In this document: one piece after another, positions 1 to 11,790 of the stretch
How positions within the stretch are numbered: the first letter of the stretch is position 1
Layout of the letters: every line of letters begins with the position of its first letter
Source of the DNA: Eustoma russellianum
Taxonomy: Eukaryota > Streptophyta > Magnoliopsida > Gentianales > Gentianaceae
Length of the DNA: 64,000 nt
Assembly: GCA_036186865.1 (NCBI GenBank)
Contig: AP025075.1
Coordinates: forward strand, 21,668,874 to 21,732,873
Direction of reading: 5' to 3'
Translations under genes and position numbers: made by a program
The notes under the pieces: generated by a model
The model's input: only the letters and a program-made list of their open reading frames with translations
Database searches by the model: none
Told to the model about the DNA's origin: nothing

Positions 1-1501
1 CTTGAGTCTTGGTTGAAAAATGTTGAAGCTTTCTCCCAACCTTGACACATATCACACGGTTTTGGGAAGGGGAGAGAGATAGGCATTAGCTACTATTTTG
101 AATGAAGAAATAACTAGATTGTTGTTAGGATTTCCTTACCAAAATGGAGCTTGAGATGGATTCAACCCACCAACAATGTTAGCTCTCCTAGTAGCTTGAA
201 AAATCTCCTCTTAGTGGCCATTGAAGGTCACGGTTTTTAGGCAAGAAAAGAACCAAAATGTAAGCTTCACTTGTTAGAGAAATGGACTCTATTTTAGAAT
301 CTAGGATATCACTTACCTATATGAAGCTTGAACTTTGAAGATGGCTCTTGAATCTCCTTGGCCCCAGGTTAGCCGTGTGAGAGAAGGTGAGGGAGGGTTT
401 GCTCAATTATGTGAGGAGTTTTGGATCTTTTGGCTTAGGTGAGCTCTTGACTGATTTGGAATGTTGAGTATGGGAGAAGCTTCTAGGATCTTTTGGAATG
501 GTTTTTCTTCAAATGCTAAGGGGTAGCCGTTGGAACCCTTAAGGAAGAAGAAGACCCTTCATTTGCATGGATCCATAATTAGTGTCTTACACCATTTACT
601 ACATTGGGTTACTTTTGAGGTGTGGTTAAGGAAAAGTAACTATAGTAATTGTTTCAAAGTGTCTCATGGCTTCACCATGGTATACATCCGGCGGTTGGGG
701 TGTGGTTGCGTTTATTTAGCCCTTAGTTACCTTCTTTAATACACCATGAGTTAACTTTTTAGGATGGTTAACAAAAGTAACTAGAGTAATTGTTTAGGGG
801 TTACCATGATTACCATGGTAATCCGTCGGTAGGGCCTCCCATTGGCTCCTTATTCCTTAATTGTTTTTTGAGGATAATTAGAAAAAGTTGTCTCAACTAA
901 ATGTGGTAGTTGGACTATTATGATAAAAATGATCCCGTGCATTCTTCCCTTATGGTGCATCCGGCCTATAGAAGAAAAGGAAGGAAAATCTTAAATTTTT
1001 AGATTATTACGCTACTCCTCTTTATGTGTAAGACTCTTGGAATTTCTTTAAGAAAGTAATAAAGTAATTAGTTGAGGCATTTAACAAAAAGGGATCTCAT
1101 GGATGCCTTAACCAAGGCTTTACCCCGCGGTTGGGGAGGGAAAATTGTAAAACTTTTTCCCTTAAACTTTTTAAACCCCATTTAGTAGGATACTTAATGG
1201 TTGTGTAAGTTTTATGCCTTTACTTTTAAGGAAACCATTAAAGGCTAATTTTCTTGTAAGGGAAGAATATTATAGGGTACTTTAAGACCCTTATGGCCGA
1301 TTTTCTCAAAATCTTAGGAGGGCAAAATGGTCATTTCACATGCTTCATATGACCTACTTGAAGTATTATATTATTTCTTATAGTATTCATCTTAAGGAAA
1401 ATAATTAAGGAGAAATAATAAAACTTAATAAAACGTACTTGGAAGTACTAACATGTTATTACACCACTTCATACGGGTCTCAAGTACAATAGGATACAAC
1501 A
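1..1501 (-). repeat. 3' LTR of gypsy A (partial)
   Basis: Bases 835-1501 match 7447-8129 closely, which defines the LTR pair. The element-side end is CAACA at 1501, next to the polypurine tract. Bases 1-834 have no match in the other LTR. They hold AT-rich LTR-like sequence with degenerate repeats (about 600-710, 745-835 and 1020-1135) that share a GTAACTA-like segment and a CGGTTGGGG-like segment. The simplest reading is that the right LTR has lost this part by deletion. No gene is seen here; the short reading frame at 530-739 has no recognisable domain. Confidence 0.75.
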
Positions 1502-1540
1502 TCCTCCCCCCCCTTATTACAAGTTTCGTCCTTGAAACTT
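1502..1540 (-). promoter_or_regulatory. Polypurine tract and upstream hairpin of gypsy A
   Basis: On the minus strand, AAGTTTCAAGGACGAAACTT (1521-1540) is followed by a 5 nt spacer (1516-1520) and then AAGGGGGGGGAGGA (1502-1515), which abuts the LTR. The purine run is the expected plus-strand primer. The 20 nt inverted repeat with an AGGA loop recurs at the same spacing in gypsy B, C and F. Confidence 0.85.
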
Positions 1541-1547
1541 AAAGGCA

Positions 1548-1893
1548 TTAATCGAAAAGATGGGGGTACAAGTTCTTCATATGTTCTTCCGTCTCCCAAG
1601 TGGCTTTATCAATTGAGTGGTGCTTCCATTGCACTTTAACCATGTGAATGGATTGTTTTCCTAGGACCTTTTCCTTTCGGTCAACGATTCTTTCCGGTTC
1701 TTCTTCATATGATACGTTGGCTTTAATTTTCAAAGGCTGCTCCTCAATAATATGACTGGGCTCATGCACGTACCGGCGAAGATGGGATACATGGAATACG
1801 TCATGTAACTGAGACAATGATGGCAGTAATGCTAGCCGGTACGCGACTTCTCCAATTCTTTCAAGAATCTCATATGGCCCGATAAACCTTGGA
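1548..1893 (-). pseudogene. Gypsy A integrase C-terminus and chromodomain
   Basis: The frame ending at 1548 encodes the integrase C-terminal box (SQLHDVFHVSHLRRYV) followed by a chromodomain (VDRKEKVL, VKVQW, ATWETEEHM) and a stop. Upstream, the GPYEIL-type segment can be read to about 1893, where it joins abruptly to the start of the integrase core (VWVIVDHLTKS). The intervening core, which should hold the second Asp and the Glu of the DDE triad, is missing. Chromodomains of this class guide integration to methylated-histone chromatin. The chromodomain looks complete; the rest does not. Confidence 0.85.
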
Positions 1894-3000
1894 CTTAGTC
1901 AAATGATCTACTATTACCCAAACAGCATCATGCCCATTCTTTGTCCTTGGCAAATCAGTAACAAGGTCCATAGTAATGTGGTCTCATTTCCACTCCAGGA
2001 CTTCAAGTGGATATAATAACCCGGCGGGTCTTTTATGTTCTGCTTTCACTCTCTGGCAAACGAGACATTTCTCTATGAACTCAGCAATTTGTTTCTTCAT
2101 GCCCTGCCACCAGAACATCTGCTTTAAATCTTGATACATTTTGTTAGCTCCGGGATGAATAGATAGACGAGAACTATGAGCTTCCTGAAGAACTTCATTC
2201 TTTATATCCCCATCATCGGGTATGCACAATTGACTTCTGAACCACAAGCTATCATCATTTTTGACCTTGAAGTCTTCAGAAGGCTTCGTTTTCAACTTAT
2301 CCTTAATTTTCTTCAAAGCTTCATCTTTTTCTTCACCCTCTTTAATTCTGTCAATTAATGAAGGAACTAAAACCAACTTAGCCAGTATATTATCAACGGA
2401 ATCAACTATCTCCAGATCGAACTCCTCCATATCGCGCTGTGGAGGGGGTTGACGTGGATGACTTGTTTTCCAACTCAAGGCGTCGGCAACTTTGTTGGCT
2501 TTTCCCAGATGATATTGGATAGAAAGATCGTAATCCTTTATTAATTCTAGCCATCGGCATTGGTGCATATTCAGTTCCTTCTGGGTGACAAGGTACTTAA
2601 GACTTTTCTGATCCGTGAAGATTTTGCACCTTTCACCGTACAGATAATGTCTCCATATTTTTAAGGCAAAGACTACAGCTGCAAGCTCGAGATCATGTAC
2701 TAGATATTTCTGCTCGAATGGCTTCAACTGTCGTGACGCATAAGCAATCACTCGATCCTTCTGCATGAACACACATCCACGACCGTTCTTTGAAGCATCA
2801 CTGTATACTAAACTTTCACCCGAAATTGGTTGAGCCAAAACTGGAGCAGATGTTAATTTCTCTTTCAACTCAGTAAAGCTCCTTTCGCAGTCCGAAGTCC
2901 ACTCGAACTTTGTCTTTTTTGTGTCAATCGGGTAAGAGGCATAGCAATCCGAGAGAATCCTTCTACAAACTTGCGATAGTATCATGCGAGACCAAGAAAG
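1894..3000 (-). pseudogene. Gypsy A RT C-terminus, RNase H and integrase N-terminus
   Basis: A long minus-strand frame (from about 3036 to the stop at 1984) holds the end of the RT connection ([17 protein letters not shown]), an RNase H domain ([51 protein letters not shown]) and the integrase zinc finger of HHCC type ([23 protein letters not shown]). In RNase H the usual TDHKSL is TDQKSL. A TGA at 1984 replaces the second Trp of the usual WKW motif. After this the frame continues to VWVIVDHLTKS and then enters the deletion at about 1893. Enzyme activity is unlikely. Confidence 0.88.
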
Positions 3001-4336
3001 ATTCGTACTTCTATAACGTTGGTTGGCCTTGGACATCCTGTGATTGCTTCAATCTTTTTGGGATTTACTGATATCCCATCTTCAGATATAACATGGCCGA
3101 GAAACGCTACACTGTGCAGCCAAAATTCGCATTTACTGAACTTTGCGTACAACTGCTTCCTCCGTAATATGTCAAGGACGATCCTTAAATGGGTTGTATG
3201 GGACTCTTCGTCCAGTGAGTAAACCAAGATATCATCAATGAAAACTACAACAAACTAGCCCAATTGCTCTTGAAACACTCGGTTCATAAGATCCATGAAT
3301 GCCGCGGGGCATTCGTCAATCCGAAGGGCATCACAAGGAATTCATAATGTCCATACCGCGTCCTGAACGCGGTTTTCGGAATATCCTCATCCTTGATTTT
3401 CAATTGAAAGTATCCAGAATGAAGATCAATTTTACTAAAAACTCGGGCTCCCCGATGCTGATCGAACAGATCGTCGATCCTAGGCAACGGGTACTTGTTC
3501 TTTATGGTAATCTTGTTGAGTTCCCTATAATCGATACACAAACGCATCCTTCAATCCATTTTCTTTACAAGAAGCACGGGAGCACCCCAAGGCGAGACAC
3601 TTGGGCGGATAAGTTTATTTTCCAATAATTCTCGTAGCTGCTCCTTCAATTCTTTCAATTCAGCAGGCGCCATTCGATAAGGAGCCTTTGATATCGGCTT
3701 GGCTCCCAGAATTAAATTGATTTCAAACGCAATCTCTATATCTAGCGGAAGGCCCGACAACTCTTCTGGAAAGACATCAGGATACTCCTGAACTACCGGG
3801 ACTTGAGCAAGGTCAGATGACGCTTGATCAGCACTTAACGCATAAACTAGAAATCCTTCGTGTCCTTTCTTCAGCGCCTTACAGGCACGAACCGCGTTTA
3901 AGTAGACATTCTTGGGGGATTTCTTCAGCTTTGAACCTCCATGAAAGGTCACTTCTTTTTGTTCTGGGTTCTTAATGATAACCCGTCTTTCGCGACAATC
4001 AATGTGCGCGCAATTCTTGGAAAGCAAGTCCATTCCAAGAATTATGTCAAAATCGTTCATGGCTATCGGGATCAAATCCGTCGAAAATTGTTGTTCGTTG
4101 AACTCAATCTCGCAGTTCTTATACAGTTGAGGAGATACAAGCACCTGATCGCCAGCTGCTTGGACTTGGTAAGGTGTCCTAAGGTGGACTAGGCTATGAT
4201 TAATATTCTTTGCAAACTTCCTCGATATAAATGAGTGGCTAGCGCCACTATCAAACAACACATTTGCAGGTACAGTACACACTAAGATAGCTCCGGTCAC
4301 CTCATCATTAGCTTCTTCAACAGCAGCGTCGGTCAT
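3001..4336 (-). pseudogene. Gypsy A protease and reverse transcriptase
   Basis: From 4336 down, the frame encodes the aspartic protease (ANVLFDSGASHSF, active DSG intact; ILGMDLL flap-side motif) and the RT start ([12 protein letters not shown]). A TGA just upstream of 3547 separates it from RT motifs [32 protein letters not shown] and [19 protein letters not shown] frameshift at about 3300 and a stop precede the catalytic [11 protein letters not shown] block, after which the frame at 2982-3227 carries the RT thumb side ([17 protein letters not shown]). Another shift lies near 3000. The catalytic residues remain but the frame is broken at least four times. Confidence 0.88.
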
Positions 4337-5547
4337 AACATGGACTCTTGCGTTTGCGTGCTAGCGATGGTTCTTTGGTTGCTGCTGCTGCTGGGCTCCC
4401 TTTTCTGGGCAATCCTTATTCATGTGTCCAACTTTGCCGCATCCAAAACATGTGGTCCCCTTGTCTGGACAGTTCTTGAGTACGTGGCCCACTTTGCCAC
4501 ATCTGAAACACTACCCTGCATGAAAGAAACATTCTCCCACGTGATGCTTCTGACAGTGGGGGCAAGCCAGGATGGCTGGTTGTTTTTGGCCCTGGTTTCT
4601 GGGCTAATTCTTCCGCTGATAACGTTTCTGATTCTTTCCTTATCGACCGGATCCTCGGAAACTTTGTTTGGCGGCTTTGTGGGGTCCTCCACTTCCTGAC
4701 ACTTCCCTCCCTCTCTTTTGTCCAACTTCATCCTTACGGATGATGTCCCTCTCAATTCTATAACACGCGTCTAGTAGTGCTCCGAAGTTGGCTGGATTTT
4801 TGTTCACCAACCAATTCCTTATCCTGGGATTCAAGCCCCTTTCAAACTTCAACATCTTAGTTTCCTCGTCATTCATTGTTGATGGCTGGAACCTTCCTAA
4901 CGCTATAAACTTGTTTGCATAATCTGCCACAGTCATTCCTTGTTCCTGCTTCAATGACTCGAATTCTTGTCTTTTCTGTAGCTTCACAGAGGGAGGTATG
5001 TAAAACTTGTGGAATTCTTATATGAATATTTCCCATGAAATCGGTCTCGGTAAGGATTGCAAATTTGCCTTCCACCATTGGTTCGCTTCCCTAAGTAAAA
5101 AAGGTCTTACCGCTTGGGTTTTCATCTCCTCAGGGGCACGAATTAACTCAAAGCAGTTCTCTACTTCGTCTAACCAATTTTCAGCAATATCTGGGTCGGA
5201 CTTTCCCTCGAAGGGTGGTACATTGGCTCTTTTTAGTTTCTCAAAGTAATACTGCGGATCCCTAACAGGCTCGTGGGGTTGAGGGGGGCATTCTACTGCA
5301 TCATTACCTGGCCAATCTGCGTCACAAATTGGCAGAAGGACTGAAAAGTGTGGATGTCCGGCATCATCGGAGGTAAGGGCACCTGAGGTGGGGGATTGTT
5401 CTAAACAGGGGGCGGGTTCTGTTCCTGTGGTGGTGGTGGTGGAGGAATCTGAGCGGGTGGAGGAGGAACATGTTCCTGAGGCTGCAGAGGGACAAGCTCC
5501 TGTGCAGCAGGTCAGACTCTAGCAGGTCTGCCACGAGGTCGTGCCAT
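4337..5547 (-). pseudogene. Gypsy A gag
   Basis: The likely start is the ATG at 5547-5545 (MARPRGRPAR), followed by a Pro/Gln-rich N-terminus with stops, then the conserved retrotransposon gag region: DPQYYFEKLKRA, FEGKSDPDIAENWLDEVE, QWWKANL, then after a TAA the run EFHKFYIPPSVKLQKRQEF and ADYANKFIALGRF, KFERGLNPRIR, LLDACYRIE. Two zinc knuckles (CFRCGKVGHVLKNC and CFGCGKVGHMNKDC) lie at 4420-4520 in a shifted frame. Gag would form the particle and bind RNA. At least three stops and one frameshift make it a pseudogene. Confidence 0.85.
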
Positions 5548-5842
5548 CTGCACTAGGGAGCGTCGGATTTCATTCAAGGTGGAAATATCAAAATAAGTGA
5601 CAGTAAATAAATTTCATAATAAAACTTAACGAATATTCGAGAAGATATTATTCGAGTTAAGTTCTATGACGTTTAAAATTTCGTTGGCTAGGGTTTTATC
5701 GTTAGGTCGAAACCCTAATTCCAGTCTAGATCATCCTAATTTCGGTTCAACACTCTTCTAAGATCATGGCTTAAGTCTAAGATCAAATTTAGATCTTCTA
5801 AAATCATCACTTAATTCTATATTCTACCCGAATCTAGAGCCT
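5548..5842 (-). other. Gypsy A untranslated leader
   Basis: About 295 bp between the primer site and the gag ATG. It holds no reading frame or repeat that I recognise. It would contain the packaging signal by analogy. Confidence 0.6.
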
Positions 5843-5856
5843 GGGCTCTCATACCA
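5843..5856 (-). promoter_or_regulatory. Primer binding site of gypsy A
   Basis: On the minus strand the sequence reads TGGTATGAGAGCCC, 2 nt from the LTR end. This is the initiator-Met tRNA 3'-end complement (TGGTATCAGAGC) with one C to G change. Confidence 0.85.
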
Positions 5857-5858
5857 CC

Positions 5859-8129
5859 TGTAGCGCCCCGTACCCGGCCTGCCCGAATATGGTGCACCCG
5901 CCGTACTTCACTACGGAGAGTACCAGGCATCAACGCATAACATGTCATACTCCATAATAAATCTTATGGACTTCCATGCTTACATATCAACAAGTAAGCA
6001 AAATTTAGGCAGAATAAAAACTTTTAAATAAAACATTTCGAATAATGTCTACAACCATGTCCACAAAATGAAAAGAAAAATCCAAAATATTTGTTCCAAC
6101 ATAAGTCATCAACATAAACCATCATAAAGAAAAGTCCTTAAGCTGCCATCCTCTCTCTCGTCTATGGGTACGGAACTCTAGGCTCATCATCAATCCACTC
6201 TACCCCGTTTCCTGCAGGCTCTGGGAGGAAAAATAAGGGGTGAGTGACAAAGTCACCAGCAAGCAAACCAAAAACAGCCAAGAATTAAATGAAAAGTATA
6301 CGCAAGAACCAAATCCCAAGAATTTGGATTTTCCACATACCTGATCCTCAATCCATTGGCCGTCAAAAGAATTAAGATCGTAACTTATGCGACAATAAGA
6401 TCATAACTTAAGTTACCGTACATAATAAGGTTGTAACCTAGGTAGCAGCACACCTAGCATTCGACTGACTATTAAATGAAGCATATATGAATATGCACAT
6501 GTGATGCAACATGATAAAAATGAGAATAACTTCGTACATTCCTTCTTTCAAAACATCATCGGAAATAAAACAAGAATAGAGAGTATTCAGATCTATTATC
6601 TCCGGATCTGAGGCGGTCATATCATTCCCTTCGGATCTATTATTTCCTTATCCGAAAACGGTCGTACAATCAATCATCATAATCAGGTCTATTCTCTCCA
6701 GGCCTGAACGGTCATAATCATCATCAAGTCTATTCTCTCCGGGCCTGGACGGTCATAATTATCATCAGGTCTATTCTCTCCAGGCCTGAACGGTCATAAA
6801 CGTCATCATCAGGTATATTCTCTCCGGACCTGTTGGTCATAATCATCTTCAGATCAGTTAACCCCGGATCTAGAGCAGGCCATGCTTTCTAGGAAGTAAT
6901 GGTACCAATAGAAGTCATTCTTTCAAAAAACAGAAATCATTCTTTCAAAAATAGCTTTTCTTCATTTCTTTGGCATAAAAGCAATCTTATGAATCATGCG
7001 AATGGGGACGATGCAATGCATGATGTGCAGTATGCAATTCATGATTATATACTTCACACAAGATCTATACGACTTGTCCCCTAAGCGGAAAAAATATTCC
7101 AGCATTAAACTTTGTTCATGCGGCCACCAATCCACAATTTAGGGCCCATTTTTATAAACTTATGCCACACGTATGCATAATGAAGTCTTATCTACATGCC
7201 ATAAAAATTCCGTCATATTACGAGGTAGATAAAACCGTCAAATCATTAATTCACTAAGAAGGGTGCTCCTGAGTCCAGCAATGTTGTATCCATTCTTACC
7301 TCAGTTTAATGGGCCGTAAGGCCTCTTCCAATTAAGGCTAAAACCTAGAAACATAACCAATACTCTAAGGAGTAATATTTCAGAGGCCCAACCTCATTTA
7401 CAAGCCCAGTTAAATTGTATTAAGGCCTCAACAAAACGCCATACTATTTACAAGACCATTAGCTCCTTATTCCTTAATTGTTTCTTGAGGATAATTAGAA
7501 AAAGTTGTCTCAACTAAAAATGGTAGTTGGACTATTATGATAAAAATGATCCCATGCATTCTTCCCTTATGGTGCATCCGGCCTATAGAAGAAAAGGAAG
7601 GAAAATCTTAAATTTTTAGATTATTACTCTACTCCCCTTTATGTGTAAGACTCTTGGAATTTCTTTAAGAAAGCAATAAAGTAGTCAATTGAGGCATTTA
7701 ACAAAAAGGGATCTCATGGAGGCCCTAACCAAGGCTTTACCTGGCGGTTGGGGAGGGAAAAGTGTAAAAAATTTTCCCTTAAACTTTTTAAACCCCATTT
7801 AGTAGGATACTTGATGGTTGTGTAAGCTTTTTGCCTTTACTTTTAAGGAAACCATTAAAGACTAATTGTCTTGTAAGGGAAGAATATTCTAGGGTACTTT
7901 AAGACCCTTATGGCCGATTTTCACAAAATCTTAGGAGGGCAAAATGGTCATTTCACATTCTTCATATGACCTACATGAAGTATTATACTACTTCTTATAG
8001 TATTCATCTTAAGGAAAATAATTAAGGAGAAATAATAAAACTTAATGAAAAGTACTTGGAAGTACTAACATGTTATTACACCACTTCATACGGGTCTCAA
8101 GTACAATGCGATTTTCGTTGGGTACAACA
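5859..8129 (-). repeat. 5' LTR of gypsy A
   Basis: About 2.27 kb. Its minus-strand start is at 8129 and its end is at 5859 (GGCGCTACA). The first 680 bp (7447-8129) match the left LTR. It carries a U5 box TACGGCGGGTGCA at 5893-5905 and a minisatellite at about 6589-6880. The left LTR has extra sequence at the 7447 junction, so this copy is probably internally deleted. Confidence 0.85.
6589..6880 (-). repeat. Minisatellite in gypsy A LTR
   Basis: About seven imperfect units of 41-48 bp with the core AGGTCTATTCTCTCC then GGCCTGAACGGTCATAAT. Clear unit starts are at 6684, 6725, 6766 and 6810. It lies 0.73-1.02 kb from the LTR 3' end. Confidence 0.85.
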
Positions 8130-9868
8130 CGCAACACATAGAACAATTTTGGGATGAGTTGTAACATGTATCTAGACACTTTTTACACATTTAGGACATG
8201 TTAAAGTGTTCTAGAAAATTCAAATTAGGGCTGATTGGAATTTACCACATATGTGTAATTATTGTGCATTATTTGACAAAGCTTACTAAAGTAAAATTTC
8301 AGCACATGCTAGCCATATCACCAGCCTATTTCAGCCACAGTGGAGCCTAGGTGGAGCTGAGTTGGCATTTCAATTGGTGGAGAATATACCACACAAGGTT
8401 AGTGACATAAAAGAGGGAGCTACACAAGGTAAAATTCAAAACAGTTCAAATTTGACACATGATGAAAAGTTTCAACACATGTACTATAGCTGGCCGATTT
8501 TTGTGACTTAATGCATCCTAATTTGCTTCCCAAAATTGAAGGGTTTGAAAGTGATAGTTTGACAACATTTTGAATTCTTTTTGGCACATGTTTTGCAAGT
8601 TATTTTCAGATTTTACAGCTCATTAAAATGATGACAAGTTTGACCAATCATCAAGTGCCAAGTAAGCAAGGCCAAGTCGTTCTTCCAATCATAGTGTGCC
8701 AAGTAAGCAAGATGGTGTCATTTCGACATAAGACAATCTTGCAAGGGCATTAAAGAGAATTCTCAAGAAAGGGAAGAAGCCCTAGGGGGCTGCCAAGATC
8801 GATTAAAAGGAAGAGAAGTAGTGCAAACAAAGCCAAGACAACAACACATTTCTCTCAAAAGCAAAAGATCTACTATTATCTTCTTCTACCTTTCTTTCAT
8901 CTTCTTCTTCTCTCAAGCCTATTATTCATATATTCTAAATATTTTATAGGCTTTGGATATACCACCCACTCTGATTCATTGTTGTAAAAGGTTGTTCAAG
9001 GTGTGATCAAACCTTCACTTCATCGGTGGTGTCTGTGATTCATTTGCTCGATTGTGTTGTTTGTAAAAGGGTGGAGTTAGTGTGTAACTCCAGTCACCCT
9101 TGTGGTAAGGTGTTTTTGGTGTTTAGTGATAACCGAAGAAGGTGTCCTTGAAGACTGGAGTAGGTTAATTTAACCGAACTAGTATAAAATCCTTGGTGTC
9201 TTTACTTTACTGCACTTTACTTTCAGTTTCTAACATTTTGCATCAATTTCATTGCAATAGTAAAAATAGCAAAAGAATTTCAAAACTCCTAAACGTTTGC
9301 ATAAAAATATCCACACATCCTAATTTTCATTTGGCGCAAGTTTCAACTCATTTGGATAAGTATAAGTCAGTCAAACTTGAATAGTTCTGAGACTAGTGCA
9401 ATCTGATTTTTCAAAGTTGCAAAGGTTGAGAACATCAACGTGATTGACATCCTTCCCAAAGGAATATTCAAAACCTGTTCCAACTCATTGAACTACATAC
9501 CTTGAGGGTCTTGTCATTATAGTTTCAGACCATTTGGAGTCACCAATTAATCAGAATAAATTTTTCAAGTCGGAGTACTGTTTCTGGTAGATTTGCGCAA
9601 TCTGACCAAAACGTGTTTTCAAGGGGTTATGAGTAAAATTTTATTTTGAAATTTGTATGACATACTCAAAACATCTGAGAGTAGATTCTCACCGAATTTC
9701 ACAATTTTTGAAGGTCTGTAATTAGGCCTTTTAATTATTTCAAATGAGAATCTGAAAACAGAAACTGTTTTCAGAAGTGTGTTTTTTGGTTCAAAAGTTC
9801 AAAAAAAATCAAATTTTTCCACACCCACTATTCAAACCCCCTTCTAGTGGTGCTATACAGGTCTTACA
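8130..9868 (+). repeat. SIRE-like copia LTR, first copy
   Basis: Non-coding. The 3' end (TCTAGTGGTGCTATACAGG then TCTTACA at 9868) matches the end of 13376-14255, and the middle (8640-9106) matches 9880-10350. The segment GAAGACTGGAGTAGGTT at about 9149 also occurs, reversed, in the inner copia LTRs as part of their family signature. No primer site follows the 3' end; LTR-like sequence follows directly, so this is a lone or recombined LTR. Its 5' end is not clear. Confidence 0.65.
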
Positions 9869-10350
9869 GTGCCAAGGTGGACCAATCAACACGTGACAAC
9901 TAAGCAAGGTCAAGTCATCCTTCCAATCATATTGCACCAAGTAAGCAAGATTGTGTCATCTCTTACACAAGGCAATCTTCCAAGGACATTAAAGACAATT
10001 CTCAAGAAGGAAGAAAATCCTAAGGGGGCGACCAAGAAGAAATAAAAAGAGGAGATAGTGCAAGACAAGGCTAAGCTACAAATCACATTCTCTCAAGTGC
10101 AAAAAGCTAGACTACTCTCTTCTTCTTTCTTTCTTTCTTCTTCTTATTAGTCTCAAGCCTATTGTTCATATAATCTACATATTATATGGTCTTTGAATAT
10201 ATCACTCATACACGTTCATCTGTTGTAAAAGGTTGATTAAGATGTGATCAAACCTTCATTCAATTGGTGGTGGTGTTCGTGATCGGTTTGTTTGGTTGTT
10301 TTGATTGTAAAACGGTGGAGTTAGTGTTTAACTCTAGTCACCCTTGCGGT
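9869..10350 (+). repeat. SIRE-like copia LTR, second copy, left piece
   Basis: From about 9880 the sequence matches 8637-9106 (CAAGTCATCCTTCCAATCAT, then the CTCTTCTT-rich block, then GTAAAACGGTGGAGTTAG). It ends at CACCCTTGCGGT (10350), the equivalent of 9106, and then switches without a gap to gag coding sequence. Confidence 0.75.
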
Positions 10351-11790
10351 TCAAATGGTGCTAAGAAGTCTCCCATCCGAATGGGACCCCAAATGCACAA
10401 CGATTGAGGAAAGTAAAAAAATAAAAATGGAGGAACTAATCGGATCCTTAAAGGTAAACGAAAACAAACTTACACTAAGAAAATCGAAATCAACGTCAAA
10501 ACAAGGTAAAGCTATTGCTTTCGAATTAAATGAATATGTCTCTACCTCTTCCGATCACATAGTTGAGAGTGATAATGAATCAGACAATGAAGATCTAATA
10601 TTATTGGCTAAAAGTCTAAGAAAATTAATGAGAAAATAATTAAAGAATAAACCTAAGGTTGTTCCAACTAAGAGAAATAAAAATAAAAATAACGATAAAG
10701 ACATAAAGTGCTATGAATGTGGGAAACTTGGACATTTATCATATGACTGCCCGAACAAGGACAAATAAACAAACAAGAACTGTGACAAGGATTGGAACAA
10801 AAATAGACCCGTCTTAAAACCTAAACAAAGGAATTCAAGAAGAGCTCTCAAGGCCTCCACTTAGAGTGACTCATCTGACTGTGAGACTGACGATACCGAA
10901 GAAGAGACGGCACAAGTATGCTATGCATCCAAAGCATCAAACAAGGTATCTTCTCACTCTGATTCTAATTCTAAACCCTCTTATGATGATCTATTTAGTC
11001 AATATCTTGAACTGCATAAATTTACAAAGACTCTTGCAAAAGAAAAAAACGGTTAATTGAAGACAAGAAATTGTAAGAATCATCTAACAAAAACCTTGTA
11101 TCTCAATTAAACGATTCAAAAAGAGAGTCTTCTTGCACAATTAATCATTGAAATCAGAGGTCTCGTCATAAAAGGCAGAAAATAATGAAATAAAATCCGA
11201 GATTTCAAATTTGAAATCAAGAAATGTGGATTTAGACAAAATGGTAAAACAGTTTGATATGGGTACGAACATGCTAGATCGCATCATCTTCTCACAAAAG
11301 CATAAAAGCGACAAAACCAGATTAGGATACGTTGAGAAAATTGAAACACAAAATAAGTCAACCAAATTCATTTTATCTTCATCTAAGAAACCACATGCAT
11401 TCAAGACAAATGTAGCACCTAAAAAGACACCTAGATCACCCCTCACTTCATCTCATCGTGCTTCTTCTTTTTCATCTCATACAAAATATAATTATGTGCC
11501 GTATAAATATGAATGGAAACCATTGATGCATACACGACATTGATACAACATAAATGCACCTAGATCACGCACCATGCACACTAAACCAAAGGCATGTCAT
11601 AAACAAAAATCTTATCATATGCATGATGGCATTCTCGGCCAAAGGCCAAACGCATTTCCACCTAATATCTATTATATTGCTTCTTCATCTCTATTCTCAC
11701 CATTTGTAAGACCGAGAAAGGTCACCTAAGTTTGGGTACCAAAAGGTACTCTTACAAAGGGGTGAAGAACTAACTCTTAAGGACCCAAAA
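10351..11790 (+). pseudogene. SIRE-like copia gag remnant
   Basis: The frame from 10355 encodes a copia gag segment (SLPSEWDPKCTTIEESKK, MEELIGSLKVNENKL) followed by an acidic Ser/Asp stretch. A zinc knuckle CYECGKLGHLSYDC lies at about 10710-10750 after a stop. The Lys/Ser-rich stretch at 11211-11543 (VDLDKMVKQFDMGTNMLDR, PLTSSHRASSF) is the equivalent of 50697-51365 in the inner element. The N-terminal gag half is absent because the segment starts inside an LTR. Many stops and frameshifts are present. Confidence 0.85.

Larger units (their letters stand above)
1..8129 (-). mobile_element. Ty3/gypsy chromovirus A (Tekay-like), defective, left LTR cut by the window edge
   Basis: Read on the minus strand, the order is 5' LTR (5859-8129), tRNA-Met-type primer site, gag, protease, reverse transcriptase, RNase H, integrase remnant, chromodomain, polypurine tract and 3' LTR (1-1501 and beyond). 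The C-terminal chromodomain and RT-RH-IN order place it in the plant chromoviruses, closest in style to Tekay/Del. The coding part has several stops and frameshifts and has lost the integrase core, so it cannot encode its own transposition. The LTR starts TGTTGTA on the minus strand and ends in GGCGCTACA. The right target-site copy cannot be checked because the left end is outside the window. Confidence 0.9.
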
